NCBI GenBank assembly: GCA_027490555.1
Contig: JAIXXW010000028.1
Location: 1-26,290 of the forward strand
Length of the DNA: 26,290 nt
From: Comamonadaceae bacterium
GTDB lineage: Bacteria; Pseudomonadota; Gammaproteobacteria; Burkholderiales; Burkholderiaceae_C
Direction of reading: 5' to 3'
The notes under the pieces were generated by a model. It had not been told where the DNA came from and searched no databases. It saw only the letters and a program-made list of their open reading frames with translations. This document shows, piece after piece, positions 12,248-19,392 of this stretch. Positions within the stretch are counted from its first letter, which is position 1, and each line of letters starts with the position of its first letter. A program made the translations under genes and the position numbers.

Positions 12248-12696
12248 CCAAACCACTTTGATGGACTAGCTGGGTATTCGTTCTTTTCAGTCAAGAAAAC
12301 ATCATTGCTTTGCTTGGCTTTGACATGCCATGCATGTCTAAACAATATTTCTATTTGTGTTGAGTTCATGTGTTTGGGAATATTTCCCAAACTTATATTG
12401 AAGTGAATAGTTTGCTGTGGGTCTGTTGTTTCATGTATGTTTTCAATTGTGACTAAAGATAGTGGGCGATAGATGTGTGGCTTACGAACTACTAAATTGG
12501 ATTGATTTGGATAAAGTAATTTTGAGAACACATTCAAAGCGTAGCGCAGACTATTTTTGGCATCTGTTGCCATAGCTTCAATTTGATGTTTTGAGTGACG
12601 ACAAGGTCTAAATTTGGTATGTGCTACCAAATTTTGAGTGACCATGCTGTCATGTTGATTGAAGAAGTCGCTTATATCTTTAGCTGTGTAGTTCAT
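12181..12696 (-). CDS. Putative HUH-type replication initiator (Rep-like)
   Basis: This 171-residue protein fits the order of motifs in rolling-circle Rep proteins. There is a beta-strand-like segment RPLSLVTIENI near residues 77-87. An HUH-like motif IHFNISLGNIP follows with H98, F99 and N100 (an H-U-N variant), then a helix with RHAWHVKAK, and finally Y151-x-x-K154 in WFGYIVKE, which fits the catalytic YxxK. Rep proteins nick an origin strand using this tyrosine. The match is by motif only; the second histidine is replaced by Asn, and the N-terminal 70 residues are not recognised. There is no clear ribosome binding site. Its end overlaps the 60-aa ORF on the other strand by 67 bases. A Rep would suit an element that replicates after excision. 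Confidence 0.5.
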   Translation of the reverse strand: MNYTAKDISDFFNQHDSMVTQNLVAHTKFRPCRHSKHQIEAMATDAKNSLRYALNVFSKLLYPNQSNLVVRKPHIYRPLSLVTIENIHETTDPQQTIHFNISLGNIPKHMNSTQIEILFRHAWHVKAKQSNDVFLTEKNEYPASPSKWFGYIVKEANNSKQLAAFALSHQR

Positions 12697-12831
12697 GCAT
12701 TTATTTATGCTGAACCAAAGGAAATATTACAAAATCAAAGCTCTTTTTGGCTAAATTGGTGCAATTTAGGTTGTCCAGTTTGAAGTCTGAAAATAAAGTT
12801 AATGCACTCGTTCAACAAATAGGAGTCCAAA

Positions 12832-13272
12832 ATGAGTGCATTAAATGGTTTGAAATTTGTCAGCGCCAAACGTCCCCAAAGTGCGACACCAATCGTGCAA
12901 CGTCGCAACAAGCTCAGCAACCAACTTTTTGAGCAAATTGAGTTGGCTCGCAACATGGGTGAAGGCAAGCTTTACGCACCTGTTCGTGTGCGTAGTGTCA
13001 AAGACAAGCACACAGGCGAACGCAAGTTGGTGGAAGCCATCAAGCGTGTCAAGCAATGGTGGTTCATTGCAGAAAATGGACGTGTGTGTTTGCAAGTGCG
13101 ATATGGCACACGAGTGCTGGAGCTGGCAAAGGGCAAGAACAGCATTGAAGTGGGCACAGTGGCTGAATTGCTGCCAGTGCTGGAAACAGTCAAAAAGTGC
13201 GTTGAAACTGGCGAGCTAGATGCCCAAATTGATTCTGCTAGCGCAGCTGTCAGAGCTCGCTTTGAGAAGTGA
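12832..13272 (+). CDS. Conserved hypothetical protein, DUF6641-like
   Basis: This is a 146-residue soluble protein starting MSALNGLKFVSAKRP, with AGGAG eight bases before the ATG. Recognisable blocks are QRRNKLSNQLFEQIELA, a central basic segment KHTGERKLVEAIKRVKQWWF, and RYGTRVLELAKGKNSIEVG. From memory this resembles DUF6641, a family common on plasmids and genomic islands of Burkholderiales and of unknown function. The family name is my recollection, not a search result. The WWF plus basic pattern could suit nucleic-acid binding (inference). It has its own upstream region and ends at a hairpin shared with the convergent HEPN-like gene. Confidence 0.75.
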   Translation: MSALNGLKFVSAKRPQSATPIVQRRNKLSNQLFEQIELARNMGEGKLYAPVRVRSVKDKHTGERKLVEAIKRVKQWWFIAENGRVCLQVRYGTRVLELAKGKNSIEVGTVAELLPVLETVKKCVETGELDAQIDSASAAVRARFEK

Positions 13273-13274
13273 AA

Positions 13275-13306
13275 AAAGGAGTGAGCTAAATTTGCTCACT
13301 TCTTTT
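13275..13306. terminator. Bidirectional hairpin terminator
   Basis: AGTGAGC (13280-13286) pairs with GCTCACT (13294-13300) around a 7-base loop. The stem can extend through G-T and A-T pairs into the flanking A-run and T-run. It can end both the DUF6641-like transcript and the convergent HEPN-like transcript, whose stop codon (13296-13298) lies inside the stem. Confidence 0.7.
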
Positions 13307-13733
13307 CGCGAATAAATTTCCTTCTCATTTTTTCAATAGCATTGATATTTGATCTTAGATTCAAAACTGACTTTTTATTGAAATCAGCAAGTCGCCACAT
13401 TGCTTGATGTAAAAACTCATTGCGCTCATGTCCACACGCTAAAAGTGAGTCTTGTAGTGTTAAATCTATCACTTCAAGTTCCAGTAGTTTTTTCACTGAT
13501 TTCTCATAAGGAATTCTGTTTTTGATAATCTTTTTATCAGGTGCACCATTAACAATCTCATCGCACTGAATTCTTGCTGCTAGAACTCTGTCTTCTAATA
13601 TGGAAAAAGCAATGACGTGTGCAGCTAAGAATTCATTATTCTCAACATACTCATTTAATTTCGAATAAGCTGTTTTAAAAACAAGATATTTTTTTGCTGG
13701 GGGCAGGTTGTTGTCGTTTTCAGAACGTGGCAT
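13296..13733 (-). CDS. HEPN-like protein with RNase-type motif
   Basis: This is a 145-residue, mostly helical protein. It carries R104-N-E-F-L-H109 within ACGHERNEFLHQAMWRL, which fits the HEPN catalytic motif R-x(4-6)-H with a polar residue right after the arginine. An upstream helix holds IAFSILEDRVLAARI, similar in style to the first helices of HEPN proteins. HEPN domains are often metal-independent RNases in toxin-antitoxin and anti-phage systems, with action depending on the R and H residues. That function is inferred here; no antitoxin nucleotidyltransferase partner is visible. It lies 33 bases after the lipoprotein gene on the same strand, so the two may share a transcript. The stop codon sits in the terminator stem. 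Confidence 0.6.
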   Translation of the reverse strand: MPRSENDNNLPPAKKYLVFKTAYSKLNEYVENNEFLAAHVIAFSILEDRVLAARIQCDEIVNGAPDKKIIKNRIPYEKSVKKLLELEVIDLTLQDSLLACGHERNEFLHQAMWRLADFNKKSVLNLRSNINAIEKMRRKFIREKK

Positions 13734-13766
13734 GGCAAATAAAGATTGATAAAAGTTAAATGATGA

Positions 13767-14186
13767 TTAAGACTTTTGACAAAGGTATTGAACAGCAGAG
13801 TAAAAGGTGTCAGTGGGAGCAGGTATGTCCCAATCGGAAATTCCAAGATTTAAATCTTTGCCATCTTTATCTGTTGTTTTAATAAATTTTAAGCTTCGAT
13901 ATCGACAATTTACTTCCACAAGAATTTCGGAAAGTCTTTCGAGGGGGATTTTACTATCCGCATCTGAATCTGGCATATTTAACCATGCTTGTTTGTTGGT
14001 ATCATTTACTTGAGTAATTGAAGATTTATAGAGTCCTAGACTAACTGCAGTTTTTTCAAGTCGCACTAAGTCTTCTGTGCTTTGCTCTTTAACCTCGCTC
14101 TTCTCAAATTTTTGACAGCCAGTTAAAGTTGCAGCAATAAAAAAAATAGAAAAAGATAGGCTGTGCGTTGATGATGGCATAGACAT
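13767..14186 (-). CDS. Small predicted lipoprotein
   Basis: This is a 139-residue protein with a lipoprotein signal: the hydrophobic stretch SFSIFFIAAT followed by the lipobox L21-T-G-C24. After cleavage, C24 would be lipidated and the protein anchored in a membrane facing the periplasm. The mature part is charged, with one further cysteine near residue 93 and another close to the C terminus (YLCQKS), which could form a disulfide. I do not recognise the family. ATG at 14186 is used; ATG 14180 is also possible. It is divergent from the small coiled ORF at 14208 and precedes the HEPN-like gene. Confidence 0.7.
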   Translation of the reverse strand: MSMPSSTHSLSFSIFFIAATLTGCQKFEKSEVKEQSTEDLVRLEKTAVSLGLYKSSITQVNDTNKQAWLNMPDSDADSKIPLERLSEILVEVNCRYRSLKFIKTTDKDGKDLNLGISDWDIPAPTDTFYSAVQYLCQKS

Positions 14187-14207
14187 TGTTTTCTGCTAAA
14201 TATTGAT

Positions 14208-14387
14208 ATGAAGATAGCAGAACTCACATCGCTGGTAAAGCCAATGACACCAGAGCAAGCCAGAGTCAAAGCCATGCAGCAAGGCATAGCAAGGCAAAGG
14301 GAAGCGTTGGCTAGAGAGCGTGAGCGCCAGCAAAACGCAAAACATGCTGAAAAGATGAACAAGCTTCGCGCACAGTCTTTGGGCTAA
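14208..14387 (+). CDS. Small basic helical protein, 59 aa
   Basis: An ATG-started ORF begins MKIAELTSLVKPMTPEQARV and continues as an uninterrupted charged helix rich in Arg, Gln, Ala and Glu. Similar short proteins with a KPMTPEQAR-like start occur on plasmids and islands of related bacteria, from memory only. It could be a DNA-associated coiled-coil protein. No clear ribosome binding site is seen. The antisense 79-aa ORF covering it has shadow-like composition (many Cys, Ser and Phe), which supports this strand. Confidence 0.6.
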   Translation: MKIAELTSLVKPMTPEQARVKAMQQGIARQREALARERERQQNAKHAEKMNKLRAQSLG

Positions 14388-14390
14388 CCA

Positions 14391-14576
14391 ATGCGAAGCT
14401 GTGAATTCGTCAGAGGGTTACATGATTTCGTTGTCACTCTGCGATTGAGTGTTGGCAGCAACATGATGACAGTCTCAACAATTGTCACTGCCCAATCTCA
14501 TGTGAAGGCGCAGTTGCTTGTGCACAGTCTCTTTGGCAAGGGTGCGTTGCAGAGCATCAAGCAGTTACCAAGCTAG
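14391..14576 (+). CDS. Small hypothetical ORF, 61 aa
   Basis: It starts three bases after the stop of the preceding small ORF, so translational coupling is possible. The peptide has an ordinary composition and contains MMTVSTIVTAQSHVKAQLLV, which may be an alternative start. No domain is recognised. It is the last gene before the right attachment repeat. Confidence 0.4.
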   Translation: MRSCEFVRGLHDFVVTLRLSVGSNMMTVSTIVTAQSHVKAQLLVHSLFGKGALQSIKQLPS

Positions 14577-14664
14577 GCTGGTTTTTGCTTGCTTGTATGT
14601 TTGGTGTAGTTAAGGGTAAAATTTCCAAACCCCAAAAACGTGTCACGAAATTCTGTGGTTTTGG

Positions 14665-14687
14665 CGTAGCACGGTCTGTAGCACGTT
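14665..14687. repeat. Candidate integrase arm sites at right end
   Basis: CGTAGCACGGT (14665-14675) and TGTAGCACGTT (14677-14687) are two adjacent near-copies of the motif seen as TGTCGCACGTT at 9535, 9801 and 14837 and, inverted, at 9507 and 14810. Clustering at both element ends suits arm-type integrase binding sites. Confidence 0.45.
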
Positions 14688-14742
14688 ACACGTTTTCGGG
14701 CTGCAACCCGCATAAATGCTAGACATTTGACGAGCACAGCAT

Positions 14743-14888
<146 letters not shown>

Positions 14889-14917
14889 GTGTATTGACCC
14901 AGCGGAAACTGCACAGG

Positions 14918-15739
14918 TCAGGCTGCTAATGCGTAGGCCTCAGCAGGTGTTTTCATACCCAACGCCTGGTGCGGACGCTGGTGGTTGTAAAAGCCAATCC
15001 AGTCACCAATGACCCGGCTGGCGTGTTGCAGACTCTCAAAGCGGTGGCGATGTGCGCACTGCTCCTTGAGTGTCCTGATCACCCGCTCGACCATCCCGTT
15101 TTGCTCCGGGCTGTAGGGCGTGATGAACTCCTGTTGCAGTCCGTAGCTTTTGACCAGGGCCGTGTAGCTGCGGCTGGTGAACACCATGCCATTGTCCGAA
15201 CGAAGCAGAAACGGTTTGGTTACCCGGCCCAGGCTCCCGTAGCGAGCGATCAAAGCCTGTTCCAACGCGGCCTCAGCCGTTTTGGAACGCCCACTGCGGC
15301 TCAGCTGCCAGCCCAGCAGTTCCCGCGTGTGGGAATCAATCACCAGTGCCAGGTGCGACCAGCCATTCTTGCCAGCCCAAACCCGGCACAGATCGGTTGC
15401 CCAGCGCTCGTCCGGTGCCTTGGCCACAGACGGCAGCGCCTGGATGCGAGGCCTTAAGCCCACTGGGCGCTTGCGTACCTGCCAGACCATGAGTTGGAAG
15501 ACCCGCTGCACCGTGTTCTTGTTGAAGTCCAACAGGTGCGCCACCGTGCGGTAGCCAAACGACGGGTTCTCTTCGATCATGGCCTTGATGGGCTTGACAA
15601 ACTGCTCCTGCAGCTTGGGTTGCCCTTTGGTCTCACGGTAGTACACCGTGCGACGGGCCACTCCAAACCACTGGCACAGCTTGACCAGACTGACCTCGAT
15701 GCCGTCTTCTCTCAATCCCTGCTGAAGGCCCAGGATCAT
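14918..15739 (-). CDS. IS3-family transposase OrfB (DDE integrase)
   Basis: This 273-residue transposase has an N-terminal HTH_21-like part including NPSFGYRTVAHLL and an rve integrase core. The catalytic triad is D116 (WATDLCRVW), D182 (RSDNGMVF) and E218 (QNGMVERVI), with the D-35-E spacing typical of IS3. The C-terminal YNHQRPHQALGMKTPAEAY is also typical. All catalytic residues are present, so it is probably functional. Its ATG overlaps the OrfA stop as ATGA, so translation is coupled; in many IS3 members a frameshift makes an OrfAB fusion instead. Confidence 0.93.
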   Translation of the reverse strand: MILGLQQGLREDGIEVSLVKLCQWFGVARRTVYYRETKGQPKLQEQFVKPIKAMIEENPSFGYRTVAHLLDFNKNTVQRVFQLMVWQVRKRPVGLRPRIQALPSVAKAPDERWATDLCRVWAGKNGWSHLALVIDSHTRELLGWQLSRSGRSKTAEAALEQALIARYGSLGRVTKPFLLRSDNGMVFTSRSYTALVKSYGLQQEFITPYSPEQNGMVERVIRTLKEQCAHRHRFESLQHASRVIGDWIGFYNHQRPHQALGMKTPAEAYALAA

Positions 15740-16053
15740 TTCTCGTCCTCGTTGCCCAGCAGGGAGGCCAGCTTTTTTCTGGCACGTAACTCCAACATGG
15801 CTTCGCCGTATGCCGACTGCAAATCAGCCAGTTGGCGCTCGTACTGTTCCTTGATATCCAGGGGCTTGGCCCGCAGGGCGTTCTCCATGCCCTTCTTGGC
15901 CTCGTCGACCCATTCCTCGATCTCCGAGGGCGGCAGATCAAACGACCGGCTGGCCTCTGCCACCGTCGTTTTGCCTTGAATGATCTCCATGACCAAGGCC
16001 GCTTTACGCTTGGCCGTCCAGCGTTTGATATCGTCTTCCATCAGTGTGCTCAT
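15736..16053 (-). CDS. IS3-family transposase OrfA
   Basis: This is a 105-residue protein starting MSTLMEDDIKRWTAKRKAAL; an AGGAAA ribosome binding site precedes ATG 16053, so the longer frame starting at 16077 is not needed. Residues 10-50 form a helix-turn-helix that recognises the IS ends. The second half is a leucine-zipper-like helix (KEQYERQLADLQSAYGEAML) expected to mediate multimerisation. It overlaps orfB by four bases. Confidence 0.88.
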   Translation of the reverse strand: MSTLMEDDIKRWTAKRKAALVMEIIQGKTTVAEASRSFDLPPSEIEEWVDEAKKGMENALRAKPLDIKEQYERQLADLQSAYGEAMLELRARKKLASLLGNEDEK

Positions 16054-16105
16054 CTGTGTTTCCTTTAAAGATAACACCTGAGCAGTTTTTCACTGGGTCA
16101 ATACA

Positions 16106-16228
16106 CGGTTGAGCAGCCCACCGATACCGCAGCAAGCCGAGACATCGCTGCAGCTCAGTCAGGTGCCACTGGCCAACACGGCGCGCTATGACGGTCTGCG
16201 CTCTAGTGTGGAGGTAATCTATGACTGA
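16106..16228 (+). pseudogene. istA: IS21-family istA, 3' remnant
   Basis: The open frame ends LANTARYDGLRSSVEVIYD followed by TGA, which resembles the C terminus of IstA transposases. Only about 40 codons remain because the IS3 element lies directly upstream. Its stop overlaps the istB start, the usual istAB coupling. Confidence 0.65.
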
Positions 16229-16711
16229 GCACAGGCCAACGCATCGGGACATTCAAGCCGAACTCAAAAGTCTCAGGCTCAGCGGCATGGCCATGGCTTG
16301 GGCGGATCTGGTGGAGCAAGGCGGCAGTGCAGAGCTGGGGGCCTCTCGTTGGCTGATCGAGCACTTGCTGCAAGCCAAAGCAGTCAATCGCCACATGAGA
16401 TCGATTGCGCATCAAACCAAAGCGGCCCGCATCCCTGTGCACCGGGATTTGGCGGGCTTCAACTTTGAAGCGTCACAAGTGGACCGGGCATTGGTTCACA
16501 AACTGGCCGATCTGTCGTTCATGCAGGATGCGCAGAACGTAGTGCTCATTGGGGGGCCGGGGACGGGCAAGACGCACCTGGCCACGGCGCTGGGCATCTC
16601 GGGGCTGACGCAACACGGCAAAAAGGTCAGGTTCTACTCGACGGTGGACCTGGTCAACGCGCTGGAGCAGGAGAAGGCGTAAGGCAAGGCGGGTCGGCTT
16701 GCGCTGAGTTT
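16221..16711 (+). pseudogene. istB: IS21-family istB helper ATPase, broken
   Basis: IstB is the AAA+ helper of IS21 transposition. The frame starts MTEHRPTHRDIQAELKSLRL and keeps the Walker A motif GGPGTGKTH near residue 112. It stops after 153 residues at TAA 16680, where the family usually reads a glutamine (EKAQGKAG). The reading frame continues as GKAGRLALSLS and then loses all resemblance near 16711. About 100 C-terminal residues, including the Walker B region, are therefore gone. A nonsense mutation plus an internal deletion is the simplest reading. It cannot be active. Confidence 0.85.
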
Positions 16712-16920
16712 GTCGCGCAGTCTTATCGGTTCAGGCACAGCTCCAATGAGGCCAGAGGCCGAATCAAAGCGAGGGAGAAGGCAGGAAAAGCGGAGAGAAA
16801 GGAGATGCAGGACGACAATTGAACTTATAGTTATCCACAGCCAGCAGACATCAAAGCTGGCTCAAGCCCCTGGTCAAAATTCAATCGGCGCAGGTGGTCA
16901 ATATTGGATCGGCGTCAACA
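16712..16920 (+). mobile_element. IS21-family right-end remnant
   Basis: The stretch has no gene. It ends with two direct repeats, TGGTCAAAATTCAATCGGCG (16871-16890) and TGGTCAATATTGGATCGGCG (16895-16914), which match each other at 17 of 20 positions. Multiple terminal repeats of this kind are characteristic of IS21 ends. The part between 16712 and 16870 is not recognised. Confidence 0.6.
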
Positions 16921-16976
16921 CTTCGTTACACTGGCAGATCAACTCGAATTGAAAACGGTGATATCACAATGCCTAA

Positions 16977-17156
16977 ATGGCCCAAAGACTAGAAATTTTA
17001 CCGCCTGCAGCACTCAGTGCTGTGCTGTGGGCGAACATTACCCATGCTTTTCATGAAGAGCGATCAATTTTTGTAAATATCAACGGTATTGAGTTGCAGG
17101 ATCAAGACTGGCAGCACAGTTGTTGGCTGAAGTTTGTTGTTGCGTTTTGTGAATAA
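16977..17156 (+). CDS. Small hypothetical ORF, 59 aa
   Basis: The ORF starts MAQRLEILPPAALSAVLWAN, directly after an in-frame stop, and ends VVAFCE. Composition is protein-like (HAFHEERSIFVNINGIELQD) and richer in GC than the next genes. There is no ribosome binding site. It may be a small gene or the remaining part of a longer gene cut at the IS21 junction. No family is recognised. Confidence 0.4.
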   Translation: MAQRLEILPPAALSAVLWANITHAFHEERSIFVNINGIELQDQDWQHSCWLKFVVAFCE

Positions 17157-17196
17157 ATGACTTAATATAAATATAAATAAAATGATTATTTAAAAA

Positions 17197-17928
17197 ATGC
17201 TGAAAAATCAGGTGTTCATAATATCATGGGCTGGACAGCATGAAAATGCGTGCTTCATTGCAAAAGAACTCAAATCTTTAGCGATAGATATTTATATTAT
17301 TTATTCTGATCCTGATCCCAATTTTGAATTGACAGCAAATGTAAATATAATTCGACGGGATGATAAATTATATGCAGGAGACAAAATACAAGCGTGTATA
17401 GATGCGTTCAGTGGTGAACATCTTTTTATAATATGCGCAGACTGCACTTGTGACGATTGGGCTGCCGCTATAAAAAATGGAGTTATCACCTTTGAAAATA
17501 ATAATGAAATTTGGATTTGGGCGCCAAATATAAATTATTCTGGATATGATCTTGAGCGGACAGAGATCATGAGCTTGCCATCAATAGATATGATCGCAGT
17601 TGCACACACCGATACAATAGTTTTTGGATGGAAATCACCGGTTGTGGAAAGAATAAAAAAGTCTAGATTAAAAGAAAATATTTATGGATGGGGTATTGGA
17701 TGGATGGCAGTGGCCTTTACTTACTCTCACAGAAAATGGGTAGTTGTTGAGCCGAGAATAAAAGTTAGTCATCCTAAATCAAGGGGTTATGAATCGCATG
17801 CAGCATCATTGCAAAGAGATCGTTTCTTGATGCAGCTTGATTTAAATGAAAAGTTAATGTGTAATCTGCTAAGTTCCAAAATGATGTTGCACGATTTTTA
17901 TAAAAACCGAAAAAACCATAAATCATAA
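17197..17928 (+). CDS. Putative GT-A type glycosyltransferase-like protein
   Basis: This is a 243-residue soluble protein of AT-rich composition. It begins with a strand-like segment (QVFIISWAGQHENACFIAKEL). IICADCTCDDW near residue 80 occupies the position of a DxD metal site in GT-A folds. IWIWAPNINYSG and YGWGIGWMAVAFTYSHRK near 164-182 resemble the acceptor-loop region. A family-2-like glycosyltransferase is my best reading, but the DxD form is not canonical and I would not assign a sugar or acceptor. It has no clear ribosome binding site, as with the other genes in this AT-rich group. It is separated from the methyltransferase by 678 bases. Confidence 0.55.
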   Translation: MLKNQVFIISWAGQHENACFIAKELKSLAIDIYIIYSDPDPNFELTANVNIIRRDDKLYAGDKIQACIDAFSGEHLFIICADCTCDDWAAAIKNGVITFENNNEIWIWAPNINYSGYDLERTEIMSLPSIDMIAVAHTDTIVFGWKSPVVERIKKSRLKENIYGWGIGWMAVAFTYSHRKWVVVEPRIKVSHPKSRGYESHAASLQRDRFLMQLDLNEKLMCNLLSSKMMLHDFYKNRKNHKS

Positions 17929-18606
17929 TCATGTCCGATTGTTGATTGGCCCAATGTGATCTTGAATATTTAACAATCTATCACTAAACTGTATAATATG
18001 TGTCGGCAGAATGCGAATTTATTTTCTAGGTTGTATTGTCGAAAGTGTGACTGTTATAAAGTGGCTGCTGATTGCGAATTCTCATAGATTGTTCTGTGAT
18101 GAAAATTAATAATATGCAAATAAAAAGCAAAAATCATGCTTAAACCTCTTGAGTGAAAAATATATAAAATCAATTAATTTTAAATTATGCCCTATTTAAT
18201 TCAAATAAAGCTGAGTTTTCTTTTGGTAATATTATTTTTCTGATTGAGTGAGGATCTTCACCTGGGTCATAATGCGTTGGGTATTAAATATAAGAGTATA
18301 AGTAAAAATATATTGAACCGGCATTATTAAAAATTCATATTCTTGCAGGAAATTAAAATCTTTCAGATTTTGATTTATAATATAAATTAAAATATCAATA
18401 TAAGATCGCCCGCAAATAAATTAAAATAATCATAGAAATTATAGTTTTGGCGGTAAAAGTATGATGCAGTTTCACGGAGATCTTGTGGTTGAAAAGCGGT
18501 TTCCGTAGCATCTGAGTGATGTAGAATCACATTGACTGTGGCGAAGATAAGTCTTTCAGTGACAAACCAGACTTTGGAATATTAAATTTATTGAATAAAA
18601 TAGTAT
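17929..18606. other. AT-rich gap between glycosyltransferase-like and methyltransferase genes
   Basis: No gene of normal length is visible on either strand. The stretch holds a 29-codon cysteine-rich ORF at 17998-18087 and several open but start-less segments. On the minus strand these are 18581-18387 (with QPQDLRETASYFYRQNY) and 18283-18185 (with HYDPGEDPHSIRKI). On the plus strand a third ends at 18614 (with HIDCGEDKSF). They could be a decayed gene or small precursor-like ORFs, or chance in AT-rich DNA. No strong terminator is seen. Confidence 0.5.
17998..18087 (+). CDS. Possible cysteine-rich micropeptide, 29 aa
   Basis: ATG follows TATAAT directly and opens a 29-residue peptide with five cysteines at positions 2, 14, 17, 19 and 26, the middle part being LYCRKCDCYKVAADC. 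There is no ribosome binding site, and the TATAAT may simply be AT-rich sequence. If real, it could be a zinc-knuckle-like peptide or a substrate of the nearby modifying enzymes (speculation). Confidence 0.2.
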   Translation: MCRQNANLFSRLYCRKCDCYKVAADCEFS

Positions 18607-19392
18607 ATGATTAGCAATATAAATAATAATTATGCGAGTATATTTCAGGTGCGCGGGAAGCAACACGCGGAGGCATTTCATAGGTTTCCTATGGCCGTTG
18701 AAGAGGAGTGCGCATCAGTACTCTCATATGCCAACATACGACCGGGTGATGCGGTACTCGATGTCCCATCGGCAAGCGGATTTTTGAGGCGTCATCTAAA
18801 GACTTCAGATGTAAAGTACACAGCGGTGGATCCAAGTCCGATAATGCATGAACTATGCAAGGTCGAAATTGATGATTGCCACTGCAGTCCGATGAATAAA
18901 TTACCGTTTACTTCTGGCATTTTTGATGTTGTTATATCTCTTGCTGGACTACACCATGAAGATGATCTCTTCGGATCATTTTTTGAAGTGAACCGAGTTT
19001 TGACAAGAAATGGAAAATTTGTAATTGCGGAAATTGAAGAGAATTCAGGGCCGGCGATATTTTTAAATAATTTTGTCCACAAACAATCCAGCTTTGGGCA
19101 TCAAGGTGATTTTTTTTCGGAACACTACAGATCAACACTTTCGAAAGCTGGATTTAACATAATCAAAGAGCGCATAGCCGCATATCATTGGAACTTTGCT
19201 TCAATAGAAGACATGACGACCTGCATCTCATTGATGTTTGGTATTGACCGAGCCTCGCCTTCGATGATTCTGGCTGCTGTTGAGGATACATTAGGGATAG
19301 ACAATGGTCCAAATGGTGAAATCTGCATGCGCTGGTGCTTGCGCCAAGTCTTGTGTATCCCGCGAGAACTCGAAGAGCTAGGTGTCAAATGA
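18607..19392 (+). CDS. Class I SAM-dependent methyltransferase
   Basis: This 261-residue protein has the Rossmann methyltransferase pattern of the Methyltransf_11 type. Motif I is AVLDVPSASGFLRRHL (49-64), with Ser and Ala in place of the usual glycines of GxGxG. The acidic residue after strand 2 is D75 in TAVDPSP. Motif FDVVISLAGLHHEDD (106-120) and GKFVIAEIEEN (136-146) complete the core. The C-terminal third (150-261) is cysteine-containing and probably sets substrate choice. The substrate is unknown. Its stop overlaps the ATG of the ATP-grasp gene (ATGA), so both are probably made together and act in one pathway. ATG 18607 lacks a ribosome binding site. Confidence 0.82.
   Translation: MISNINNNYASIFQVRGKQHAEAFHRFPMAVEEECASVLSYANIRPGDAVLDVPSASGFLRRHLKTSDVKYTAVDPSPIMHELCKVEIDDCHCSPMNKLPFTSGIFDVVISLAGLHHEDDLFGSFFEVNRVLTRNGKFVIAEIEENSGPAIFLNNFVHKQSSFGHQGDFFSEHYRSTLSKAGFNIIKERIAAYHWNFASIEDMTTCISLMFGIDRASPSMILAAVEDTLGIDNGPNGEICMRWCLRQVLCIPRELEELGVK

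Larger units (their letters stand above)
14890..16105 (-). mobile_element. IS3-family insertion sequence
   Basis: This element of about 1216 bp has imperfect terminal inverted repeats. Both ends read TGTATTGACCCAG inwards, followed by a similar AAACTGC-CAGGT stretch with one length difference. It encodes OrfA and OrfB on the minus strand. No 3- or 4-base target duplication is visible at the flanks. Confidence 0.88.

Noticed and set aside
14123..14362. 79-codon minus-strand ORF rich in Cys, Ser and Phe
   Set aside because: It is the shadow of the small plus-strand ORF at 14208-14387 and extends into the lipoprotein region. Its composition is not protein-like.
16710..16952. 80-codon ORF over the IS21 right end
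   Set aside because: It is the continuation of the broken istB frame into the terminal repeats and not an independent gene.
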